A stretch of DNA of 64,000 nucleotides from contig CAJNOL010000618.1 of NCBI GenBank assembly GCA_905250125.1, positions 54,050 to 118,049 of the forward strand. Reading direction: 5' to 3'. The notes beneath the pieces are model-generated. The model searched no databases. It had not been told where the DNA came from and saw only the letters and a program-made list of their open reading frames with translations. Origin of the DNA: Rotaria sordida (Eukaryota; Rotifera; Eurotatoria; Philodinida; Philodinidae). The position numbers and the translations under genes were made by a program. Positions 10,773 through 24,400 of this stretch are shown one piece after another. Within the stretch, counting starts at the first letter, position 1; every line of letters begins with the position of its first letter.

Positions 10773-13420
10773 TGCAATAAAAAAATGAATAACCATCTCT
10801 CAAAAACCCAAGAAAACTCACAACCTTGATGAACTATATCTATATTTTGTTTTCCTCATCGAATTAATTTTTCTCCATTATATTTGTCACGTATATGAAA
10901 AGACAGTATTATTTATTGTCTACCTTTGTGATTGCATCTCGTAACCTCATCTAGCCTTTATGTGTAATATTTTTTTTTAGAAGACAAACTTTTACTTTTG
11001 TGTTATTTTGAGAATGAATGTACGTGTCTTTCTTCTATTCTCCTTTTATATCGTATAAATGTTTTGTATTGTGTTTGATCTCTGCTTCAATAATGATTTC
11101 GGATTCTTCCTTTGTTTCTTCTTAGTATGATAAACAGTTTGATGACTATTAACAAATATATTTTAGATGTTAACATTAGTTTAGTTCAGATGAATGAAAG
11201 AAAGAGAAATGTATTTAATGATGATCTTAATAATAATTAAATATGAGATTTTATATTTTATTGAACAAAGAAAGATTTCTAAAGGATTGAATTTAAAAGT
11301 TCAATTAGTTTTGAAGAAGGAAACTATTATTTCAAAAGCATACATTCCGATGCGTGTTGGAGACTATTGTAGATGATCTCAATAGTTGAGATACTTTCAA
11401 CTGAGAAAAACTTCAATAAATAACCTATACTTTGTTTTTTTTTACATGGCATGACAAATATGAATTCTTTTTACTTATTCTGCTTTATATTAGAATAGGG
11501 TAGATTTCCGTGTGTGTTCAAATATACCACTTCCTTTTAGTTAAAAGAAATATCAAAAATAGAAATGAAAAAACACACATTTCATAAAAAACAAACAAAA
11601 ATATAACCCATTGCAAAGTTGTTGTTTCTTTAATACATTGTATTTTAATGAGCAAAAAATAGTAGAAACAAAAAAAAATAAAGTTTGATATTTACGGCAC
11701 TATGAAAATCTAACAGCGTTCATATAATTGTTCCTGAAAATAACTAGTTGTCCATGTACCATAATCTTGAATTATTTCAACATCATCTTCATATTCAATT
11801 GATTCATTCAGTTCATCTCTTCTTTAAAAATGCAGTTCAAAACAAACAAAGCTTCAAAATTTCGTGGAAAGTTCTGTGAAAAAAAAAGGAAAATGTTCAT
11901 AGTAAGTGTCAGAACGTTCAGAAATATTTGACTTCCCCTTCCTCTTCACCGAGATGGAAACACCAGAGATTTCAGTCTTGAGGCTCTGAGAGTATTGTGA
12001 AGTGTTTAATCTACAACTTTTATGAAATACGATTTAAAATGAGTGTTGAAATATAGGATAGAAACTGGAATCCCTCGCTCTCCACAGACACGACAAACAT
12101 AACTATAGAATCGTCACAAACTGTGACAGATGCCTGAGCAACGTTACTCCATCTCCATCCTACCTCGCAAATCGCAATAGGCCTTGTTAATATAAGGTGA
12201 CAGACTTTATATGAACAGCGTCTCGTTATTTTATATGAATTACTTCATTATTGCATTTTTGAAGGATTAAATAAAAGGATAGTGTAGAAATGTGTCTCAA
12301 ATCTGGACGTTCTTTTAGGATGATTCTATATTTCAATATATAGCTGATAGAATAGATGGTTGAATATGATTGATCAAGACTGATCGGATTATTTAATTGT
12401 ACATTTTTTCAATTGAAATGAACATAAACAAAATAAGAATAATCATTTATTTTCAATCTATTAATAGAGAAATTTATGAGTAATTTTATTTTGAAAATAG
12501 ATTGTACATCTATACATATATTTTGGAAGAAAAACTTTGAAAATCTTTGACTATTGTATATTCTCTACAAAAGTGCTATGAGACAATAATGAGTACGATA
12601 AGAAAACTTCTGGAAACCCCTGATTGTCTCTTAAAATCTTAAACAATCATCATACGATTCAATGAGTTAAAATATCGGTAAGTCAGATATCATATTTCGA
12701 TAACAAACAAGAAAAACAAAGTGGTATCTCATATAACAATTCAAAAGTGACACCTGTAAGAAAGATCTTGACAGAATGATCACTTTTCATGAATATTTAT
12801 TGAATGTGTATTTTGATATATAAGGTCATAAGGGTCACAAGTTGATCATCTTCAACTCATACATATATATCGTCTATTGAAATCTAGGAATTTGTAGAGT
12901 TCACCAGTGTTTATCCATTGAAATTTAGTTTGTCTTAGTAAGTGGCAACTAAAAAAACAATGCTTTTTTTGATTAGGTTTTTTTATTGATATTCCATAGT
13001 CTTCAAGTTTTATGTGGGTCTATAGAAGATATGTAAAGTATAAATATATGATACTATTAAATTTTGTTGATTTATCCTCCAAGCAAAAAAATGAAACCTA
13101 TTTTTGACCTATTTATTCCCTATGGTAGAATAATAGCTGTCTTCTCTTGAAATTTAACACTCCAAAAAAACTAAAATGTTATTTCGCTTGTTCATAGAGA
13201 TCCTTTCGAAAATCATTTATTGATGTTGACGCAGAAGAAGTCATCATTGCATACATTACAGTATGAATTAGTGTAAATGAATATTCTGTCTAGGGAAAAA
13301 ATGAAGATGCATGTTATGCTTTCTCAATGTAAACGAAACTTGAAATTTATTTCTAAATAAAAGAAAATTATTTTGTAATTTTGGGCCTAATTAAAAACGA
13401 ACTTTGCTTGTGACATGTAT
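10773..13420. other. Intergenic AT-rich region, no intact gene
   Basis: This holds the 3' UTR of the carrier gene and then about 2.5 kb in which I see no gene apart from one possible terminal exon on the minus strand (11710-11821, listed separately). The open frame at 11194-11376 is Ile/Lys-rich with no recognisable similarity. No tRNA and no clear inverted repeat was seen. Confidence 0.5.
11710..11821 (-). pseudogene. Orphan terminal exon or gene fragment, unrecognised
   Basis: On the minus strand a frame of 36 codons reads RRDELNESIEYEDDV, then EIIQDYGTWTTSYFQEQ, and ends LYERC at a TAG. Codon use and acidic composition look like the real exons of this window. An acceptor-like AAAG sits just upstream, and an in-frame TAA before it means the segment must be spliced if it is coding. 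I found no partner exons between here and 15.4 kb, so it may be the relic of a lost gene or the last exon of a gene with very small exons. I do not recognise the protein. Confidence 0.3.
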
Positions 13421-14445
13421 ATGAGTAAATTACAACTTTTTAGTACGATTAAGATTTTAGCCGTATTCGGCTAATAACTTTCGTTCCCATTGATCGATTT
13501 GGACAATTTTTTTATATATTACTTCACTCTGTGTGTCCCACATCCACACAAAACTTCAGCCTTGTAGTTTATATGATCGATGACTTATAAGAGACAGATT
13601 ACAAAAAAAAAACCGTCATTTTGCGGTGGCATGTGTAAAGAAAAGAAAACTTTCTGTGTACGATAAAACAAGAGAAAAAGGATGTATATAGTATAGTTTA
13701 TACAGCATTCAACGCTCTATCAAAATATGTAGTTGATTTAAATTTTATTCATTCTTTATTTGCTTCTCTAATGTCCACATTGTTTGACAGACACTTGTAT
13801 GTATTGGTGCGAAGTGGCACAAACTCAATTCTATATCTCTCTGCGATAAAGCTGTCGGCGCGTAAGCCATATAAGAAGAGAGAGAGAACTCTTGCAGTAA
13901 CAAGCTAGCAACAATAAGTTCTCTCTTATCAATTTTATTTCAGAGAAAAACTGATAATATTTACTAAAGAAAAGGTCATTATACTTTGTAGAGTAGCACT
14001 TCGAAAATTGTCTACTCTATAAGTTTTCAATGAGTTATTCTATGTGGTTCAAGTTTTTACAGTAGATGTAAAACAAAATATTATATAAGTAGTGAGAATT
14101 TCAGCTCTTGATCTTGTACCATTCAGGAGATATTATGTTATACTGCAAAATGTAGAGTGACGTTTTTTTGCTGCAGATATTTTCAATCGAACTCATTCGA
14201 GACACCCTATCCTTCATATAAAGCTGGAAAATGACTCGAACTTTTTCAATGAGTAAAGCCACTTTTATTATTGAATTAAGCAGAAATAAAAGTGTACAAC
14301 ACATATTTTTCATCATATTCAGTGAAGTGTTGGGAAACTTTTTCCCCCTTAACACAGACGTAGAGCATAATAAGCTTAGAAATTGTTTCAGTTTGTTTTC
14401 AGTTCTTCATGTCAATCGTATCAAAAAAAGTTGCAATTCAATCAT
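13421..14445. mobile_element. Non-autonomous TIR element, family B copy 1
   Basis: The left end TGAGTAAATTACAACTTTT and right end (reverse complement TGATTGAATTGCAACTTTT) form terminal inverted repeats. They continue into GTACGATT at the left and GATACGATT at the right. Both ends are flanked by TA, as for Tc1/mariner-type insertions. A second copy with the same ends is at 56141-58008. Internal matches between the copies include the last ~120 bp (AGTGTTGGGAAC, ACGTAGA, CATAATAA). The overlapping open frames at 14101-14449 on both strands are not conserved as protein. No transposase was seen. Confidence 0.75.
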
Positions 14446-15415
14446 ATAAAGCTGTTTTATTCTGATTGTTCAAACGAAAATGCAGTTTATTTCGATCTAT
14501 TAATTTGTATTCCTTTCATATAATTCATTCAAGAAACATGACTGCATTTAATTAAAAATCTCAGAGAACAAAATCACGAAAGATATGAATTGATAAACTA
14601 GGAGTGAATCCGAAGACGATTTATATGAAATTATTTTTTTCTTCAAATAATGTCATACTCAAAGGGTTAAATGATGAGCAAAAGAAAACGAAATTGACTT
14701 CAATTGTTAATCATTGTTAACGTAATTCATACTAAATAAATAGAAAAGTTCAAATATCAACAACGTGTAGCCTTGATTAAATAAAAAAAAGGTATGTGGT
14801 TAAATAAGAATTTGAGAATATATCATAATACGACATCAAATATCAATATTTAAAACTACAACATCTCAATAGAATGTCGTTTAATAATTCATAACTAAAT
14901 TTTAGTTGACATATTAAAAGAAAAACGAAATAAAGATTATATTGAAAATTTATTCAATTAAATATATACTATGAAAAATAAATACAACCTTTATAGATAT
15001 ATATATATATGCTTGAAAAAAAATTGAAAAATATTCCTCGTCAACATAATGTTTCTATTCAAAACATCAGGCAACAATGTGTTACCATGCTTTACATAAT
15101 TCCATATTGTACAAGGTAAGTATACGTCGATCATACTTACATACAGGTAATAGTAAAGAGAAATACAATAGAAATATTAAAAAAAAGTAAAGTGGTTATG
15201 CGACAGCGTGGCAAATAAACGTTAAACATAAGTGAATATTTGTTTATTCAATGAATTTTTCGTATGAAAAAAAAAAGAAAGAAAAGACATACAAAATTAT
15301 GTTTCGTTAAAAAACAAAACGAACATTAATTTTTCTCTTTTACATTTATTACTAGAATGAAAATCAATGATTTATTTTCCAGAAAAATTTAAATAATAAT
15401 TATTCAATATTAATC
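14446..15415. other. Intergenic AT-rich region and 5' UTR
   Basis: I see no gene here. The sequence is very AT-rich, with a (TA)n run near 14999-15010. It ends in a pyrimidine-rich tract with AG at 15382-15383, 32 bases before the next ATG. Confidence 0.5.
15382..15383 (+). promoter_or_regulatory. Lone splice acceptor upstream of ATG (possible trans-splice site)
   Basis: A TTATTTTCCAG acceptor precedes the ATG at 15416 and I found no matching upstream exon. It could receive a spliced leader or end a 5' UTR intron. Confidence 0.35.
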
Positions 15416-18400
15416 ATGAATCGTCAAAATGATAATACCAATAATAGATATTATGCTTATTTACCTCCAACAGGTCCACCATCATCTCGAAATTCTTCGT
15501 CAAATAGTATAAATCGTAATGCACATTATCAATATTATGATCCTCGTTTACGTGCTCGACAACAAACACAGCAAAATCTTTATGAAATTCAATATTCAAA
15601 TAGAAGTCCTAATCGAAGTCCACCTTCTTTATATGGTTCGCCACGTAATCAATATTCTTATCAACTACCACCATTTCTTCAAGATTTACCATCATCATTA
15701 TCAGCAAATACGATTGCTGATTTAGGTGAACCAATATCTATATTTGATGATATTAAACCATTAGAACAACGACGAGCAATTGTTGCTCCACATTTACCAT
15801 CAACATATGTACCACCAAATCCAAGTCAACGTCCATCTGTAAGTGATGTTCGTCTTGCAACGGCACACGTTTTGCGAGGACAATTATTAGATGATATTGA
15901 ACGTACAATAAATGATATTGATCGAGATTTAACCTCACTTGAACGACGACCTTCAGTGCAACGTTATATGCCACCTCGTTTTTCACCTATTATAGAATTA
16001 GATGTAAGAAATTTTCTTTTTATAACAATGAAAATAAGATTATTTCTTCTAGACTCAAGATGAAAATCTCTTTCGACAAACAACAAATACTAATAAACCA
16101 GTTAGTGTTCCAACAAGAAAACCTATTCCAATGATAACTTCACCTGTGAATAAAAGAATTCAACAGACATCAGCACATTCAACAACAACAAAAGAAAGAA
16201 ATAGTGGTACTAGTAGTCAATTATGGCCAAATAAACCAAAACGTTTTTATGAAGTTATACCTAGTTTAACAAGTGATTCAAGAAAAACGTCAAGACAATC
16301 GTCTGTTGGTCCACAACATGAACAAATTAAAATAACTGAAATACAATCACCACAATCACCACCAAAACTAATTGAGAAAAGTAAAGTTCATATGCCTATG
16401 TGTATTTTATTTTTCGTTTTTTTATTCTATGGAATAATTTTATTTATTTATTTTTCTAGATGTTTCATCATCAAAACTTCAATTACGTGGTCAATATCAT
16501 TATGCACCAGAAGTTGAAGAAATTGAAATACTTCCAAATGATCCAGAAAATATTGATCATAAATCTAGATTAGATGAAATGCAAGGAACAAGTCCTTATG
16601 AAACATTAGACACGAATCAATTTCTTCGTGAATTATCGAATCCACCAGAAAGTCGTGCGATGATTTTTATTCCAGAATTTAGTGGTAATAGTCAAATAGG
16701 ACATCATGAACCTATTGAAGATTTAACTCAACATGATCAAATCGATAATACAAATATTGCTCGACCATTAACAGTTGATTCTTTCCATGATTTAAGACCA
16801 ACTAAAGAATTAACTATTCAAGATACTCAATTACCTATTCAAACAACACCAGAAGTTCAAATCGAACCCGAAGTTAAATCTCAAAATATAATTACTCCGC
16901 ATGAAATACATTATGAAACTGAAATTGATTTAGAAAATCAAATTAATCCCATTATTTCAAAACCTATTCAACAACGACGGCCATCAACAAAAGTTTCAAC
17001 GATAACTCCAATTGCTACTGATGATCTTCAGGAAAAATCATCTTCGTTACAAATACCAACAATTGATCCTACTCTTGTTGCTGCTTCGTCTTCTTCTCCA
17101 CGACCACCACCACCAACTCCTCCTCCTCCTCCTCCCCTTCCTGCTCCTTCTTCTTCTTCTTCCTCTCCTCCTCCTCCTCCTCTTCCTGCTCCTCCTGCTT
17201 CTCCTTCTCCTCCTCCTGCAGATAACGATGCTAGTGGTCCTGTTGCATATTTCTTTAGTGATTTTGGAAATGAAGGCGAAGGTGAAGAAGATCTAGTATC
17301 AATTGATGAAAGTAATTTTGCTGTGCCAACTGGTGCAGATATCATAGCTGATGATAGTGCCAATAATAGTTTAATGGGACAATCTCAAGCATCATTATTA
17401 CATTTACGTTCGGCGCACGTGCCACAACAGCAGCAGCAGCAGCAACAACAACAACAGCTTACCTCGGCAATGTCGTCAACTACAAAGAATAACAATGAGC
17501 ATAGAAAAATAGAAGAAAATAAAGAAATAGAAAGCAAAGAAACCGATGCAACAAAAAAACGTATAACAACTACTACTTCAGTTTTACCGTCGTCGTCTTC
17601 ATCACCAGAAAAAATCTTACCTTCTTCCACTATTGACGACATGCAAACTCAATTTACTAGAAAAAACAGTACAGGTAGCGACGATCATCATCGACAATCG
17701 TCAAGTAAAATGGCAAATACAGATGCAACTAATTCAAATATCGACGAACAAGAAAAACGTTTAAATAATTCACAAATTCGTCTTCGTTCATCATCATCAT
17801 CAAAATCTTATCATATGCATTCTCGCATTCAATCAGCAACATCGGAAAAACATGATGAACAAATTAAAAATAATAATGAAGAAATGCATAGATTATTATC
17901 ATCATCACGTCATACTACTCCATTAAAAAGTATCGATAATGAACATATTCAAACACCCGATAGAATTGATTCAGCTAATCAACGAATAAAATCATCATCG
18001 AAAACATTATCACGTAATATGTCTAGAACTTCGACTCATACAAAAAATGATGAAGAAATAATACGTATTGATTCTGCAAGAAAAAGTTCATTACATAATC
18101 TCGATAGAGAAAATTCAACTATTAGTTCAAGAACAGTATCTCGTCAGCCATCGATGGCACCTAGTGAACGATCTCATACAAGTCAACGAAGACCTGCTTC
18201 ATTACGTCCATCTTCTAATAACGATGAAGTAGGTCAATTAATTAATTCACATGATTATGTAAATAAAACACCAACAAATGAAAATGAACCAAATGCATTT
18301 TCAGCTGAAAGTGAACATTTTCTTTATAATGAACCACAAATATCATATGATCTTAATCAACGATTACCAAGTAATTATTCATTATCTAATCCTAGTGAAT

Positions 18401-21400
18401 CTCGTCGTAGTTCAGCAGCAAGTTCAACACTTCCTGTTACACTTGGTTCACCTGATAATGACGATAATCAACCAAAAACATCAAGAACAACAACACCAAA
18501 GAAGAAAAATTCTGTTGCTTCAATTGATATGCCACCCGATCCAAATATAATTCTTACAACAACTGATGATCCAGATCCTAATGATCCATCAATAATAAAT
18601 AGTACAATACATTTACAAATATTATCCTCTCAACAACCTAATAATGATATATTTATTACAGAACGTAATGAACCTAGTCCATTAGAAAATATTGTACCAA
18701 TACAAGAATTTCCAACTCGTATTCAATCTGTTGAATTACCAACCGAAGAAAATTTATATAAATCTTCATCTAATATACATCATAGTCCATCAGCTGAAAT
18801 TGAACTCGTACCTGATAATGAATTGCCACCAATATCACCAGAAAATAGTATTCGTCTTCAATCTATTTCACCATCCAATCATGAACAAGATGAATTATTA
18901 GATCAAATACCTTCACTATCTAAAATTGAATATCAACAAGAATCACCACGAGAAAGTCCTGTAGTTTCGTATCCAAAAACTCTTGAAGATTTAAAGCGTT
19001 CAACTTCTCCACCATTTCTATCATCAAATGAACATCAACAACAAGAACAAGATGAAAATAATCGATTACCAATAGTATCAACACCAACCAATGAAACAAC
19101 AACAACAAATGATTATTATAATAGAGAACAATTAAAACATAATGATACACATTCATCATTAAGTTCTCCACGTCGTAGTATATTGTCCGATACCAATCAT
19201 ACATCTGTTGAAGATGATGATACATTTGAACAACGATTAAATACACCATCAATATCTCCTCAAAATGAAAGAATTATATCTCCTCAAAATGAAAGATTTA
19301 TATCTCCTGATTATGATGATAATATTGATAATAATCAATATGACATTTCAAAACAAACTTTAATATCATCACCAATAAAACAAATATTTCCTAATGAAAA
19401 TCAACAATATCCATCATCAGAAAAATCAAATTCAACAATACATGATAAATATCAACATCGTAACGATGAACATTTATATCGAAATGATATTCAACTTAGT
19501 TCAGCATCAATTAAATTTACTAAAAGTCATTCTGCACGTTCATCATCATCATCACAAATTCGACCAATATCTAATGAAAAAGATCTTCCATCAATGACTC
19601 CAAGTCAACAACATTCAAAATTATCACTTCGAGTACGACAAAAAAAATCAAAACGAAAAAAATCAATTGATGATCAACAACTATTATCACCACAAATTGA
19701 TGTAGGTATGCCTCGTGAGAGGCAAATAATAACACACAGTATTAATAATTAATATCAATTTAGACAGTTGATATAGATCAAATGAATAATGATGATGATA
19801 TTTTGGAAAAAAAACCAAAACAACGACAATGTCGACGAGTATCATTTTCAAGTAGTATTGCACATTATCAAATGGAAGAACGAAAACTTCTAACAAATTG
19901 GCGTGAACGTGTTGCTACTCTTTTAGCAAACAAAGTTCGTAGATATGTAGAATACTGGTTAAAAATATAAGACCAACGTATTTTATTTTATCTACAATAT
20001 CAAGGATTTAACTCAAATCCAAATAATAGTTTCACGAGTGAATAAAGTTCTCCCTATCAAATGCATTTTATGAGCGAAAATTTATAGATTGAGTTTGAGA
20101 GAAACAAACACGATAGTTTTCAAGTCCTAGAAGACTGTATAGAAATTTGTTTTGGAGAATGTCGTCTGAAAGAACACAAAATCCTGAATAAAATGTAAGC
20201 CCACGGAGTTAAAAAATAAAAAAAAATGACATTAAAATGATGAAATGGACAAAAAAGATTGCTACATTCAAATTCATTGATTAAAATAGACATTTTCATT
20301 AATTTCATTGCATGATTTTGATTAAAAATGAAATTGACTGCATTTGCTTAATTAAAACGTCACTTTTCTTCAATGAATTTTAAAAAAACATCGATTTTTT
20401 TGTTCGTTTCATCATTAGAAATGCCTTGTTTTCGTGTTTTTGATATTAAATTTACGAAAGTTATGAAATTTTTTTTTGAATTTTTGACTTCATGAGGAGT
20501 TATCGCATTTCCTATGATCTTTCCTTAAGGGTACCTTCCTCGTTTTTGGTCATTTTTGGTTCTCGAAGAGGATGAGCTGATCTACATAAAATTTTTATCA
20601 TAAATAGAACACCTAAAATAAGGAGATTCGTGTTCAAGCAAAAAATTTAGACAAGGTTTTCCATAGGATCACATCGAGTCTGCTGGCGACTCCTGTCTAA
20701 CTTTGTCCGAACGGACTGGAATTTCAATCACAGATACTTAGAAGTATTCTACAGAGGTAAAATCAGCTGTTTTTATTTTTGATCTCCCTATCTGGATTGA
20801 TAGAATCCCTGAACGCCAACACTCTGGCTTTGGATTCGAACCTTTACGTGTTTCTTTCATTAAAAAAAAGAAAGCGAAATTTTTTAAAAAGCATAAAATT
20901 ATCTCTGAAATATAGTCTAAGGTATATCCAACAAAATTTTCAGTCCAATCGGACACAGCTAGACGGTGATCGTAAACAGGATTGATGCAGTCCTATGAAA
21001 AGCCTTGCTTAAAACATTTTTCTTTGAACACATGTCTTCTTATTTTAGGTGCTCTATCTTTGGTAAGAATTTCATGCGAATCCATCATGACCTGTTCGAG
21101 AACGAGAAACGGCTAAAAACGAGGGTACCCTTAAGGAAAGATCATAGGAAATGCGGCCACTCTTCATTTTATGCAGAATTTTGCGTTCTATAATATGATA
21201 CTCTTCAAAATTAAGTTTTATAACCTTCTAAGATTTGAAAGCTATCATATTTGACATTTTCATCTGATAGAGAACTTCATTTGCTATTCAAACCATTATT
21301 TGAATTTAAATTAAATGCTTGGTATCGTAGATGAAAAAAAATGAAACATACGTTGCTCTTATAGTTTTGATTAGTAATGTAATTTAAATGTTTAAATTCA

Positions 21401-24400
21401 GCATCGTCTAAATGAAAAATATGCTCATGTACAATCACGTGTTAATTCATTTGCTAATTTTGAGTATCAACCAAAAAGAATTAAGGTTATGCCTGTTAGA
21501 AAATTACAACCAAAAGTATGTTTAAATTACGTATATTTTCGTGTAATAACACCAATTTATTTTCTTCTAGGTTATTGAAGTAAATGAATTATTTTTTTTT
21601 TTCTTTGAAAATATCATTTCTTTATCTTTGTATTAGCCAATAAATGTTGAAGAAAGCAAATTTGTAAAACGAAAAAAATTCAAAGTAAAACAAAAAAAAA
21701 AAGAAATTTTAAAAATTCCATTATTTAATTTCATTTCATAAGATAAAAAAACCAAAACCTCGACCAGTAATATCCATTGAAGAGCTAACTGATGATGAAC
21801 AACAACAACCAATTCAGTCAGCAAAAGTATGTCGAATACATAAAAAAAACTTCATTATCGCTTGAATCAAAATATTTTTCATTCTTAGGATCCGGCACCT
21901 CAGTTATTCGGACGACTTTGGTGCCTACCCGACGGAAGTCCGACAATTTTTCATGAACCTCTTGCATGGAATGCTGAGTCAAAATTGGGTGGTTATACAT
22001 ATGAAAATCTTGATTATGAACCACATCATAACGAATTCAAAGTATGAAAACATTTTTTTATTTAAATTTCGGTTTTTCATTTTAAATAAAATTCTTGAAA
22101 AAAATAAAGATTTTTAATAAAAAACCCAAATGGCATAGTGAATCAAAATTAGCAGAACTTCGAAAAGAACATAAACGCATTCGTCATCAACAACATCCTG
22201 TTCCAACTAATGTATTACCAATAATACCTGATAGAGGTGAAGCATATGTTTATCAACAATCAAGTTTAGAACCTGGAATGGAAAGAAAAGTATATTTTTT
22301 TCTAATACTAAAGTTGATCTTTTTATATCTAAAAAATAGATTTTTGATATACAAACTAACATTCAACAATCAGAATTAAGATTACAACAAAATTTTACAG
22401 ATAATCTATCACATCAATCTTATGGTTCAGCACCTTCGGAGATACCTGTAAGATTATTAATTGATTTAAACCATTTTGAATTCATTTATGTATTGTTTTA
22501 GATTTTTAATGAAAAACTCGTATGGACAAGAAAATCAAAAATAAAAGATGCAACATGGCAAAATATAAATTATCAACCAAAAAAATCCGAAGTTCAAGTA
22601 AAACATTAAAAAAACACGAAATTCAAAAATTATTTGTTGTTTGCTTTTTTATTTAAGATTTTTCATAAATCAGTTCATTGGAATAGTGAACCTAAAATTC
22701 GAACACGTTCACCATCAACAATTTATCCACTACGAACATCAATGAGTAATGTTCAAGTAAGAATATTCAACGAATATTATTTACATAAATATATTCTTTT
22801 TCATTGTTTTTTTTTTTTGAGATATTTGATGAAAAATTAAATTGGGATGCTCAAGCAAAAGTACATTGTTGGTCAGAAATTGATCTTCGTCAATTAACAA
22901 AAAAGAAAGCAATTTTTGCAGTATGTAGAAATGTTTTGTTTTTACTTCGAAAATATTTTTATTTTTAATTTAGCAATATCATGATCCAAAATGGAATGAT
23001 ATTGTAACACCTCGTGTTGATGCAACTAATTATAATTATTCAAGACTTTCGAATCGTGTTGAAGTATATGTTTATAACAATGAATAATCTTTTATTGGAT
23101 ATTCTTTTTTTTCATTTTAATAGATTTTCTCTGAACAACTTGCATGGGCAAAAGATTCAGAATTAAAAGATTATGTTTGGCAAAATTTTGATTATAAATC
23201 ACATCCACGAACTCGACAGGTAATCATTAACAAATAAACAAAAAAAAAAGAAATAACATGGTTGCTACGTAAAATAAATTGTTGTTCACTATGTACATTT
23301 TTATTTGCATCACTTTAAACATTTTACTTGTCAATGATTACAAAAAATTTTCATATTTACAAAAGAAAATATATATGTTTGTATAGAAGAAAAAAAAAGA
23401 ATTTGCCTTTTTATTGCAACTAGAGAAAAAAAACGCCTGTCAACTAATTTTGTTATAGTGCTCGATTGCGTGTGAAAGCATCATGCGTATAAAGCATACC
23501 TTTCAATGTTGCTCACGGATCATTTTTTATTTTAAATGTATTCAAACAAAGCAAATACTCGTTTCTCGCTTGTTGTGTAGGTGTGTGTTTCATCAAGGAA
23601 AGAGAGACAGAAAGAGAGAAAAAATGAACTTTCTTCCCGTCTATTTAATTCTATCGTATTCGTTGTTCCATTTAACGTTTCTTTTTCTTGACAATCATTA
23701 GTTTAAAAAGTTAACAAAAAAACTATCGATCAACATTATAAACATATTATTGTTTTACATCAAGTCAAATTTGATTTGTTAGATATATTTATATTTATTT
23801 TAATATTACAAATACTATAAGTAAACATACATACACATATATAATTATAGTAATCTGTTGTTTTCTTTTTAAAAATAATATCTATTCTATCTTTTTTGTT
23901 TTCGTGATTTTAGTCAAACAATCGACAACATTTACAAGATACTGATCAAGTGAGTAGGTTTTCTATTGTAATGTCTTCTTCTCCTATGAAATAATACAAG
24001 AGATTAATTTTAACGATGAGTCCGTTTTTTCATTTTTTGTAAATATTACTAAATGAAATAAAATCAAGATAACCTAATAAACTTAGGAAAGTGAAAAATT
24101 GGCGTTTGATCTACATCTTTCGAATATGTTCATGTTTCAGTTTCGACGTGTGAACGTATGTCATTTGAATTGTGAATGTGATGTGTTTCATTTGTTCTTT
24201 TTTTTTATTCTAGAGTCCAGCAAATAAACCAAAATGGAATGCAGTAAGCAAAATACGCAGTGTCAATACAGTTTACAATCCAAATGCAACAAGTTCAACT
24301 ACGGTAAATTTGTTTTCTTTTTTTGTTTTTTATTAATACTAAATTTATTATTATCAATATGTTATTTATTTAGATACGACAAGGATGGGATCAAGAACTT

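Noticed and set aside
14101..14449. Overlapping open frames on both strands
   Set aside because: They fall in a TIR element. The second copy at 57.9 kb does not preserve the frame.
17012..17363. Leu-rich frame on + and Gly/Glu-rich frame on - over the proline tract
   Set aside because: These are shadows of the CCT-rich coding sequence of the MAP gene.
20830..20860. Reverse-strand GGTTCGAATCC, identical to a tRNA T-loop consensus
   Set aside because: No D-arm, anticodon arm or pairing acceptor stem lies at the right distance, and the site is in the loop/arm of a foldback.
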